A DNA stretch of 64,000 bases from contig CANJKZ010001109.1 of assembly GCA_947471745.1 (NCBI GenBank), positions 1,364,001 to 1,428,000 on the forward strand. Reading direction: 5' to 3'. Source of the stretch: Closterium sp. Naga37s-1. Taxonomy: Eukaryota > Streptophyta > Zygnematophyceae > Desmidiales > Closteriaceae. The position numbers were made by a program, and so were the translations under genes. Positions 10,543 through 19,306 of this stretch are shown here, piece by piece. The notes beneath the pieces are model-generated. The model was not told the origin of the DNA. It saw nothing but the letters and a program-made list of their open reading frames with translations, and did no database searches. Each line of letters starts with the position of its first letter. Position 1 is the stretch's first letter.

Positions 10543-13500
10543 AACCGTGACACCCCATCCCACCACACTGCACCGCCCCCCACCAGTCCCACCACCACCT
10601 GCACCGCCACTCTGGTTCGGGACCTCTTCTCCTTGCACCTGACGTCTGAGGGCCTCCCACCCTCCATTGCTGCACAGGTGACATCTCCCGTTCCTTCTTC
10701 CTCACTCTCGCCCACTCCCTTTTCCTCTCCCTTTCCCTCAACCTTTTCTTTCCTCTCCCTCCCGCCCCTTCCCTCCCTCATGCCCCCTCCTCTCTCACTC
10801 CTTCAACACCCCTGCACCTTCTCTCTCCCCACTCACTCCACACCACTTTCCATCGTCCCCCACACACTTTCCTCAATGCGTCGTTAGCCCTGTGTAATGA
10901 GGTGACTTTTGAGTCGGCTCAAAAGTCATGTGTCAATTGCCCTCTATAAAGGTGCTCCTTCAACAGAGGAGCTTCTCCCAGAGGAGCTTCGATGTGTGCC
11001 TGCCAGAAGAGCCGGCCGGCACACTGCGAGAGGAGTTCTTCATCGACTGCCATTGTGCTTTTTTCTTTTTCTTTTTCTTTTTTTAGTCGATAAAGAACTC
11101 CTCTCGCAGTGTGCCGGCTGACTGTTGAAAAGGTGCATGCCTTGCACCATCCATTTACTCCGTAAAAACCCACCTAGCTTACTTCCCCAAACCCCTCCCA
11201 CTCCCCCTCCGCCTCCGCCCCCCCCCTCCCACTTCCCCTCCCCCTCTGCCCTCCTCCACACCTTCCGACCCACCAAGTGGCACGCAGCATGCCTACCGTC
11301 AACTCTCTCCATACATCTCCCCCTCCCCCCGATTTTTGAGACATCTCAATAGTCGCACCATCAACTCAGTCCCTGAGCACCATGCCATCACCACACTTCC
11401 CTCCGCTTCCCCACTACACCACCCTCGACTCGACCCACCAGGTGGCGGGCAGCATGCCACGCACCATCCACTCGCTCCTAGCAGAGGCGCGCCGCTGCGA
11501 CTGGGTGTCGTACCGCCTAAACCTGCCCATGGCCGCGTCCCTGTCCTCGTTAGTGTCTGACTCGCTGCAGGTGCAGGGGCTGCCTCGGATCGTGGTCATG
11601 CTTGTTAACATGGGCTTGCAGGTGAGCCACGTGCATGCACATGCCCATGCACATGCCCATGCACATGCCCATGCACATGCCCATGCACATGCACATGCAC
11701 ATGCACATGCACATGCCCATGCACATGCCCATGCACATGCACATGCACATTCCCATGCACATGCCCATGCACATGCACATGCACATGCCCATGCACATGC
11801 CCATGCACATGCACATGCACATGCACATGCACATGCCCATGCACATGCCCATGCACATGCACATGCACATTCCCATGCACATGCCCATGCACATGCACAT
11901 GCACATGCCCATGCACATGCCCATGCCCATGCCCATGCACATGCCCATGTACATGCACATGCACATGCACATGCACTTGCACATGCACATGCACATGCAC
12001 ATGCCCATGCACATGCACATGCACATGCCCATGCACATGCCCATGCCATGCCCATGCCCATGCACATGCCCATGCCCATGCCCATGTACATGCCCATGTA
12101 CATGCACATGCACATGCACATGCACATGCCCATGCACATGCACATGCACATGCCCATGCACATGCACATGCCCATGCACATGCACATGCACATGCACATG
12201 CCCATGCACATGCCCATGCCCATGCCCATGCACATGCCCATGTACATGCACATGCACATGCACATGCACATGCACATGCCCATGCACATGCACATGCACA
12301 TGCCCATGCACATGCCCATGCCATGCCCATGCCCATGCACATGCCCATGCCCATGCCCATGTACATGCCCATGTACATGCACATGCACATGCACATGCAC
12401 ATGCCCATGCACATGCACATGCACATGCCCATGCACATGCACATGCCCATGCACATGCACATGCACATGCACATGCCCATGCACATGCCCATGCCCATGC
12501 CCATGCACATGCCCATGTACATGCACATGCACATGCACATGCACATGCACTTGCACATGCACATGCACTTGCACATGCACATGCACTTGCACTTGCACAT
12601 GCACATGCACTTGCACATGCACTTGCACATGTACATGCACATGCACATGCACATGCACTTGCACATGCACATGCACATGCACATGCACATGCACATGCAC
12701 ATGCACACGCACACGCACATGCACATGCACATGCACACTTACACGCACATGCACATGCACTTGCACATGCACATGCACATGCACTTGCACATGCACATGC
12801 ACTTGCACATGCACATGCACACACACACGCACATGCACGTGCATATGCACGCGCACATGCACATGCACATGCAAATGCAAATGCATATGTACATGCAGAC
12901 ATGTACGTACATACATGCACACGCACATGCACATGAGCGTGCACATGTACAAGCACAGGCGCGCGCGCGCACACACACACACACACAGTCTCATATGCAC
13001 ACATCACGTTGCGTCACAACCTTTCTGCGCACCCTTGCACCTCTAACCAACCTACCCGCTGCAACTCAACGGTGTTTAAGGCGCCTTAGAACGTCTCATC
13101 TCACATGCACTCACACACTCACACTCTCACACACTCACGCACACACATTACACTTCTTGCGCAACTCTATGGCCCACTCTCTCCTTCCCACTTCTTGCCC
13201 TCCCCATTCCCCTTCCACAGCCAGCAGCAGTGGCCTCCCTATTGGAGCGCCGGCAGGTATCCCTGTCAGAACTGGTGGCGAAGCTACAGCCATCACACCT
13301 CTCCTTCTCATCACTTCTCACCCTTTCTCACCCCTTCCTGCCGCTCCCATTCTCCTTCCACAGCCAGCAGCAGTGGCCTCCCTGCTGGAGCGGCGGCAGG
13401 TATCACTCTCAGAGCTGGTAGCAAAGCTGCAGTTCCTGCAGAGCATTGGAGTGCGCCCGCGCTTCCTGGGAGCCGTGCTCGTGGGCTGCCCTCGCTTCCT

Positions 13501-16500
13501 CGACATGCCGCTCGCACTGCTGCACACCCATGCCACGCACCTCATGGCGCACTGCTGCACCGTCAGTCTCCAATAGTGCTTTGTTTTGTTTGTTCTGTTT
13601 GTTTTGTTTGTTTTGTTTGTTTTGTTTGTTTCTGCTGTGCCCCTCTCTCTGGTTGTGTATGCGTGTGTTTTTTGCCTGTGTTGGATGGAGCTGTCACTGC
13701 ACTGCACCCCGCCCACCTTATTGTGCACTAGTGCACCGCCAGTTACTCCCTCTCCCTAGTTTTGAGGCGCTTCAAAACTAGACTTATTGTGCAATAGTGC
13801 ACCGTCAGTTAATACCTCACCCTCAAATAACGGGTGCTTGTTTGCCTCTCACCCCCTCACCTCCTCATCCTCCTCGCCCACTGCCCGCCCTGCCTTTATG
13901 TTGACATTGGCAATGTCTAATCTGATCAGGGCGTGGACATTGGCAAGGTGGTGGACGTGTATCCTTCTGTGCTTGGCAAGGCAGTGCATGTGGATAGAGT
14001 CGACTCAAAAGCCGCCTCCCCCTCCCCCCTCCCCACTGCGCACTGCCCACCCTGTTGTTTATGTGCGACGTGCGTGGCAATGTCTAATCTGATCAGGGCG
14101 TGGACATTGGGAAGGTGGTGGAAGTTTATCCTCCTGTGCTCGGCACGGCGACTGATGAGCAGACTCAAAAGCCGCCTCCCTCTCTCCACTGCCCACTGCC
14201 CATCCTGTTGTTATGATGCGTGGCAGTGTCTAATCTGGTCAGGGCGTGGACATTGGGAAGGTGGTGGAGGTGTATCCTCCTGTGCTCGGCAAGGCAGTGC
14301 ATGTAAGTGATGCAGGGGCATGTGGGGGCGACCTCTTGCTCATATCACATCCTTCCTGCGACACCACCTCAATATCCCCTCATGGTCTCGTCCTTCATCC
14401 CTCACACCATCCCTCGATACAACACCACCTCCGCCTCTCGTCCCCTGTTCGTTCGCTGTACACATACCTTACACGCACTCACTCCCACCACCTCCCATAA
14501 TCCATACTCTCCGCTTCGTCCCATTCCTTCCACTTCCTCCCATTCCCACGACCACCCCTCCCCAGGCCAACGTCATCCCGCTCACATCCTTCCTCCGCCA
14601 CCACCTCCACATCCCCGTGTGCGGGTACCCACCCCCTTCCATATTTTCTCCCCATTCCCCCCACCACCTCCCATGTCCCCCCCACCACCTTTCTCCAGGC
14701 CAACGTCATCCCGCTCACATCCTTCCTCCGCCACCACCTCCACATCCCCTCATCCGTCATCCCTCGCATAGTGCGCGGCTACCCCAAGCTACTCGGCTGT
14801 TCACTGCAAGCCAACCTGCGGCCCAAGGTGCTTGCGCTCTGCGCTGTCCTCCCCGGCCTCACACCGCCCCTGCTCGGCACCATGCTGCGCCGATGCCCCT
14901 CGCTGCTCGCCTGCAGGTTAGTTGCTGCTGCCTCTGCTCCCTGCTTGGGTGCTTGTTGCCTGCGTGCGGTGCTGCTGCCTGCTTGTTGCTTGCCGCGCCG
15001 ATGCCCCTCGCTGCTCGCTTGCAGGTAGGTTCTGCTGCCACTGCTCCGTCATTCTTGGCTGTTTGCCTACGTTCCGCTGCCTGAGTGCTTGCTGCCGGTG
15101 TGGTGCTGCTACCTGCAAGCTGCTGCCTGCTTGCTGCTTGCTTGCTATACCGACTGCAGAGGTTGGGTAGAGCATAAGATGGGGAGGTTGATATGAAGGG
15201 GAAGAGAGGAGGTGAGTGGGGAAACGGAGGGGTGGTTGAGTGTTTTTGAGAATTCTCAAAGCCAGCTGTGTGTCAGCTGTTTCCGATCTCTTGAACGGTC
15301 CTTCATTGGATCTCTTTCTCTTTCTATTTCCCTCTTTTTCTTTCCATCTCTCTTCATCTTCCAGCTCTTTTTCTGCTTTTCTTTTTCTCTTTGCCCAGCT
15401 AATTTCCGTCTCCCATTTCTCCCCCACTCCATGTTCTCGTTGCAGCCTGGAGGAGAGGTTGTTACCTGCCATTGAATTCCTGTCCACGAACCTCCTACTC
15501 TCACCACCACAGCTGCTCAAATTGGTCTCCACAGCACCACAGGTAGTAGAAACTGCAAGGAATGGACCCAAGAGGTCAGACTCCACAGCACTTCAACCAT
15601 TCTTTTGTATTGTTGTCTTCAAGCTTCTCTTCAGCTGAAAACTCGCACCTTCTTAAACCTTCCAAAGAGCCTGAGCCTGAAAACTCGTCGGATTGTCTTC
15701 TCAGCACCGCAGGTGCGACCGATTCCCTCTCATACCATCCGATGCTGTGTGCCTGTACTCTGCTCTTCCCATCACACATCACTTGAAACACGCCTTGCAC
15801 CCACTGGAGCACAAGCATCAGAGCCTATAGGGAGAGCCAGTGACGCATCAATACACGGACCACTTGAGAAAGGGAGCCTTGCCACTGCCACCCCCCCTCC
15901 CCAGGTGCTAACCCAGTCAGTACCACACACTCTACGTTTAACACTCCTCGTCCTCTCGCACACAGTGGGGCTGACCCCACAGCAGCAGGCAGCCAACCCT
16001 TCCCTGCCGCTGCCCTCCTCCCTGTCCAGGTGCTAACCCAGTCAGTGCCACACACACTGCGACCAAAACTCCTCTTCCTCTCGCACACAGTGGGTCTGAC
16101 CGCACAGCAGCAGGCGGCCATGCTGCCACGGCAGCCCAACGTGCTGTGCCTGTCGCTGCCCCTGCTGCGCCGTAACCACTCCTCCCTGCGCGCGCTGGGC
16201 TTCTCACATGAAGAGATTCGCCGCATGCTCGTGCTCTTCCCCACGCTGCTGCTGCTCAGGTCTCTGGAAAGGGGGGGTGGGTGTAGGTTTGGGTTGGGTA
16301 TGCGTGGGTCTGGATGGGGTTTGTTCCTTGGGCTGGGTGGGGTTCCTGCCTGCGTTTGTGGGGGTCTGACAGGGCAGCAGCAGGCAGCCATACTGCCGCG
16401 GTGACATTTCAGTCGACTCAAAGGCCCAACGTGCTGTCTGTGCCTGTCGCTGCCCCTGCTGCACCGCAACCACTCCTCCCTGCGCGCGCTTGGCTTCTCC

Positions 16501-17559
16501 CCAGAGGACATTCGCCGCATGCTCGTTCTCTTCCCCACGCTGCTGCTGCTCAGGTCTCTAGAGGGGGGGGAAGGGGGAGGAGAGGAGGGGGGGGACAGAG
16601 GGGTGGGTTAAAGGGTCAAAGGGACTAAGGGTATCATGAATCAAACTGCATGTCTGTACCCCTGTTGAATCAATACAACAGACCGTTTGGGGGGGGATGT
16701 AGGTCCGGGTGGGGTTTGTGCCGTGGCATGGTGGTTGGTTCGGTGTTGTGCGATTCAAGGGAATATGCAGGTCGAGGGAAATGGAGAGGGACGTGGGATT
16801 GAAGGGGTTGGCTTGAAGGCCGGGCAAAGGTTGTGATTGCATTTCTCGGATGCAAGTAGCTGGAGAGATCAGGAGGTGTGTAAGGATGCGGATAGCAGTG
16901 GTTTCAAGCAGGGATGGATGGGTTGGGATGGGAGGGGAAGATCCTCCTAAAGCCTCACTCAGCTTCTTTCGTTCTGCTCCTGCCTCACCATTTGTGAAAG
17001 TTGTCTCATGTTTCCAACCTCATCCCTCCTCCCTCCTCCCTTCCCTCCCTCCCTCGCTCCCTCCACGCCCCACTCCCACCTGTCCCAACAACATCCAAGC
17101 GAAGTGCGCCTTCCTCACAGGTCCCATGGGCCATCCCCATTCTCAATCTGAACTCATAATACTCTCTCCCTCCCTGCCTCCTTCACTCCACATCCCACCC
17201 TCACCAGTCCCGACAACATCCAAGCCAAGTGCTCCTTCCTCACAGGCCCCATGGGTCGCCCCCTAGCACACGCCGCCACCTTCCCCCATTTCTTCGGCTA
17301 CAGCCTGCACCGCCGCATCCAGCCCCGCTACAGCCGCCTGCAGGCTCTAGGCGTCTCCCCGCCCCCCTCTCTCGCTTCCATGCTCTGCTGTACCGACCAG
17401 GTGTTTCAATCCAAGTGGGCTGTAGCACCGGAGGGGGATGGCAGGGGGAAGGTTGTTGAGAGTTCTCAAAGCAAGGGGGCTGGAGCGGGGGAGGGGGATA
17501 GGAGGGGGAAAAGGGTGGAGGGGGAGGCAGGAGGGTTGCGGGGAGCGAGGGTAGGGTAG
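10543..17559 (+). CDS. Organellar mTERF-domain protein, eight supported exons
   Basis: mTERF proteins are nucleic-acid-binding helical-repeat proteins of chloroplasts and mitochondria acting in organelle transcription, splicing and rRNA maturation. A phase-consistent exon chain is 10543-10677, 11442-11621, 13364-13561 (weak GTCAGT donor), 14243-14302, 14699-14916, 15446-15542, 16030-16259 and 17208-17559 (stop TAG). Typical repeats are visible: VSLSELVAKLQFLQSIGVRP with VGCPRFLDMPLALL, GKVVEVYPPVLGKAV, IPRIVRGYPKLLGCSL, TMLRRCPSLLACRL, ALGFSHEEIRRMLVLFPTLL, and the diagnostic C-terminal FPHFFGYSLHRRIQPRYSRL. The tail after TDQVF is charged and low-complexity. The N-terminal exon(s) are uncertain. 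Introns hold a 1.3 kb minisatellite, hairpins and diverged copies of nearly every exon. A partial copy lies at 61258-64000. Confidence 0.7.
10904..10927. repeat. Perfect palindrome with TCGG loop
   Basis: GACTTTTGAG and CTCAAAAGTC flank TCGG: 10-bp perfect arms. First of the TTGAG...CTCAA palindromes of this gene. Confidence 0.9.
11015..11118. repeat. 34-bp fold-back hairpin in mTERF intron
   Basis: The arm 11015-11048 pairs with 11085-11118 at 33 of 34 positions, around a 36-base pyrimidine-rich loop (CTTTTT repeats). The dimensions resemble a small-RNA precursor or a mini fold-back element. Confidence 0.85.
11115..11320 (+). pseudogene. Two degraded copies of mTERF exon 11442-11621 start
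   Basis: GTGCATGCCTTGCACCATCC at about 11131 and GTGGCACGCAGCATGCC at about 11276 echo the exon start GTGGCGGGCAGCATGCC. The second copy keeps the preceding CCACCA but its acceptor AG has become AA. Confidence 0.5.
11336..11349. repeat. Palindrome TTGAGACATCTCAA
   Basis: 6-bp perfect arms around CA, in an mTERF intron between two exon copies. Confidence 0.8.
11630..12900. repeat. CATGCA/CATGCC minisatellite with higher-order repeats
   Basis: About 210 hexamer units of CATGCA, CATGCC, CATGTA and CTTGCA. Larger repeats are superimposed: blocks of about 120 bp (11692 against 11812) and about 275 bp (the irregular CCCATGCCATGCCC at 12040 recurs at 12315). Open frames on both strands (HAHAHA, MPMHM, CTCTC and their complements) are by-products of the hexamer. 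It lies within an mTERF intron. Confidence 0.95.
12956..12989. repeat. (GC)n(AC)n alternating run
   Basis: GGCGCGCGCGCG followed by ACACACAC, directly after the minisatellite; alternating purine-pyrimidine sequence. Confidence 0.9.
13077..13088. repeat. Palindrome TAAGGCGCCTTA
   Basis: 12-bp perfect palindrome in the intron before mTERF exon 13364. Confidence 0.8.
13219..13290 (+). pseudogene. Copy of mTERF exon 13364-13561, 5' part
   Basis: After CACAG the sequence repeats CCAGCAGCAGTGGCCTCCCT through GGCGAAGCTACAG of the next exon, with about 10 changes, then returns to intron-like sequence. Its pyrimidine tract is also repeated before the intact exon. Confidence 0.7.
13756..13781. repeat. 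Palindrome CTAGTTTTGA...TCAAAACTAG
   Basis: 10-bp perfect arms around GGCGCT. It is flanked on both sides by copies of the exon-end sequence GTGCACCGYCAGTTA (13732 and 13794). Confidence 0.9.
13927..14157 (+). pseudogene. Two further copies of mTERF exon 14243-14302
   Basis: Copies at about 13930-13989 and 14096-14150 repeat GVDIGKVVXVYP. Each is preceded by TCTAATCTGATCAG and followed by a broken palindrome with ACTCAAAAGCCGCCTCCC. Only the third copy has a clean GTAAGT donor. All three keep the frame for most of their length. Confidence 0.7.
14567..14622 (+). pseudogene. Copy of mTERF exon 14699-14916, 5' part
   Basis: After CCCAG it repeats GCCAACGTCATCCCGCTCAC through CACATCCCC of the next exon, then diverges. 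Confidence 0.7.
14990..15026 (+). pseudogene. Copy of the 3' end of mTERF exon 14699-14916
   Basis: Repeats CGCCGATGCCCCTCGCTGCTC through TTGCAG and the GTAGG donor of the exon end at 14888-14916; the following intron sequence (CTGCTGCC...TGCCTG) is also duplicated. Confidence 0.65.
15245..15260. repeat. Palindrome TTTGAGAATTCTCAAA
   Basis: 16-bp perfect palindrome directly before GCCAGCTGTGTGTCAGC. In the segmental copy the same GCCAGCTGTGTGTCAGC (61262) is preceded by GAGGGA, with no palindrome. Confidence 0.9.
15905..16010 (+). pseudogene. Copy of mTERF exon 16030-16259, 5' part
   Basis: Begins GTGCTAACCCAGTCAGTACC and follows the exon for about 90 bases (VLTQSVPHTLR, LSHTVGLTPQQQAANP), then loses similarity. 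The same duplicate also exists in the copied locus (61900), so it predates the segmental duplication. Confidence 0.7.
16371..16557 (+). pseudogene. Second copy of the ALGF-box exon, interrupted by a palindrome
   Basis: Repeats exon 16030-16259 from CAGCAGCAGGCGGCC to GCTGCTCAG and its GTCTCTAGA donor. Where the intact exon reads CGGCAGCCCAAC, this copy has an extra segment with CAGTCGACTCAAAGG (16400-16423), plus a TCTG insertion at 16437, so it is frame-broken. Confidence 0.7.
17091..17135 (+). pseudogene. Copy of mTERF last exon start
   Basis: Repeats CAACATCCAAGCSAAGTGC through GGTCCCATGGGCCATCC of the exon at 17208, then diverges. Confidence 0.65.
17456..17469. repeat. Palindrome TTGAGAGTTCTCAA
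   Basis: 6-bp arms around GT, inside the 3' end of the mTERF last exon; conserved at 63598-63611 in the segmental copy. Confidence 0.8.
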
Positions 17560-18346
17560 TTGGGGGAGGAAGGGTGGAGGAACAGGGAATGAGGGAGAGG
17601 AAAGGAGAGGTGGACGAGGTCGAAGTCAAAGGGGTCAAGGAAGTCAAGGGGGTAGCAGAAGTGGTTCTGGAAGTGTGGGTGGGTACTGTTTGCATTTGTG
17701 AGCTGGAAATAGAGGTTGCTGCCGGTGCTTGCATTGCTCCGAATGCGACAGTGCGAGAGACTGCAGCACCTGAAACGGGACAGGGTGCCAAGGGCAGTGG
17801 TGAAAAGATCTGTTGCTCCTGCCGCTGAACTGAAGCCGCTGCCAGCACTGCCACCGACTGTTTTGTTTTTTGTGTGTAACTTGGTCCGGCATGTAGGACT
17901 TGCGGGTTGTATATAATAAGTTGTCTATACAAAAGTGTTACACATCTATTAACTGCATATCTAGAAAGCTCTTACGGTATGTCTTGCGCAAAACATGCTT
18001 CATTTTAGTTGGTCATTTGGATCGCTCTTATCCAACTACAATATATGGTGAGTAGTCTTACTGTACCAACTAGTGTGGGTGGGTGGAAAGTACACTACTG
18101 CGTACACAATACATAATTCGATCTGTCGAGTCGCCTCAGCAATAATGCAGACGATAAATTTGGTCGCAATTCAATGAGCACTTCCAAACGCTCCACGTCG
18201 AAGCTCTCGCCTACCCAGCGAAACTAAGAAGCATTTGGAGATTTTCATCACTCACCAATGAACAAGCACCACTGAACGCGTTCACCTGCGTCGCCTGAGC
18301 ATATTGCAACCGCCCGTTGCTCAGCAGCAGGCATCAGAAGGAGTGC
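17560..18346. other. Downstream of mTERF; left part of paralog-A upstream region
   Basis: 17560-17860 is repeated at 63700-64000 and continues the segmental duplication; low-complexity frames there are not supported as genes. About 18150-18346 resembles 42390-42576 (shared ACCAATGA, TGAACGCGTTC, GCTCAGCAGCAG, CATCA), which is the upstream region of gene B. It is therefore the severed upstream flank of gene A. Confidence 0.5.
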
Positions 18347-18349
18347 ATT

Positions 18350-18365
18350 GGCCCTGTTCGATAGC
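18350..18365 (+). repeat. Left terminal inverted repeat of giant element
   Basis: GGCCCTGTTCGATAGC; preceded by the ATT target duplication. Confidence 0.7.
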
Positions 18366-19306
18366 AGGGTGACCCCAACTGGTATGTTCATACGGCGCGG
18401 CTCGGGAAAAACCCCGCCCACGCCTGGGGATGTACAGGGCGCAGAGCTATCGCGGGAAGCGTGGGGCGAAGTTGGCCCTCCAGAATCCCACCAATTTTGG
18501 ACCTAGCGCGGCCCTGCGTGGCTCAGTGTTACCCACCAGATTGCCACCGAAAGCTCCGCGACCCCCCAAAAACCGCAAGAACCCATGTGGTTCTTACGCG
18601 CCAATGCATGCGCGACTCGGTGAAAAACGAACGCGATTGGTCGTTAACATTGGCAAGTGGGAAATTGCGCGCATGCAACTGCGCGTTCGCGAAACAAACG
18701 GAGTGAGAGGATTGGTTGCGATGTCTCGAAACATGTCGCGAACAAAGTTCGCATAAAGATAGGTTAGGTGAGCGCATTGCGAGAAGCGGTTTGGAAACAC
18801 CTGGCGCGATTTGACAGGTTCCATGCTGGCTGACACGTGCAGCAATTTTGAACGACCCACACAGGTGTCGCTGTTGGTCGAGACGCGAACGCGGAGACGT
18901 GTCAAGCACGTCTAGGCCGTGACCGGTCATTACTCCCTGCATGCCCACAATCACGCTTTACGCTCGCTAGTTGCACATCAAGCTCAACCCTCTCTTGACC
19001 CATTGAATTCAGCGGACTTAGGCCGGAAACAGGTGTCGAGTGTCGCGGTTTCAATATGGGTCGCGCTTGAATGTCTGTGAACTTACTGGTCGCTATACTC
19101 CTCACGAATCGATAATACACGCGAGAGGAGTATTTTTCACTGCTTTTTTGGATGTACATGTAGAGACCTCGCATCATGTTGACGCACGCGTTACGTAGGA
19201 GTAGGGGCAATCTCGTACGTTGCATGCATACCGTGAATCGTGCCGTGGCGCCGATACTTCACGACTCCCTTAATGTCACAGCAATACACTCGCGCCCAAA
19301 TCCACA
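18366..19306. other. Left subterminal region of giant element
   Basis: Noncoding as far as I can see. Probably includes the promoter of the recombinase-like gene. Rich in GCGA/CGCG words. Confidence 0.4.

Noticed and set aside
11630..12900. CRISPR-like array
   Set aside because: Repeats have no unique spacers and are simple hexamers; the genome is eukaryotic.
11382..13046. Long open frames on both strands encoding HAHAHA, MHMPMH, CTCTC or ACACA repeats
   Set aside because: They come from the 6-bp CATGCA unit, which is open in all frames; flanking splice sites show the tract is intronic.
17240..17932. 230-codon minus-strand frame downstream of mTERF, with a counterpart at 63489-63995
   Set aside because: It overlaps the mTERF last exon, is Ser/Pro/Thr low-complexity, and is duplicated only because the region is.
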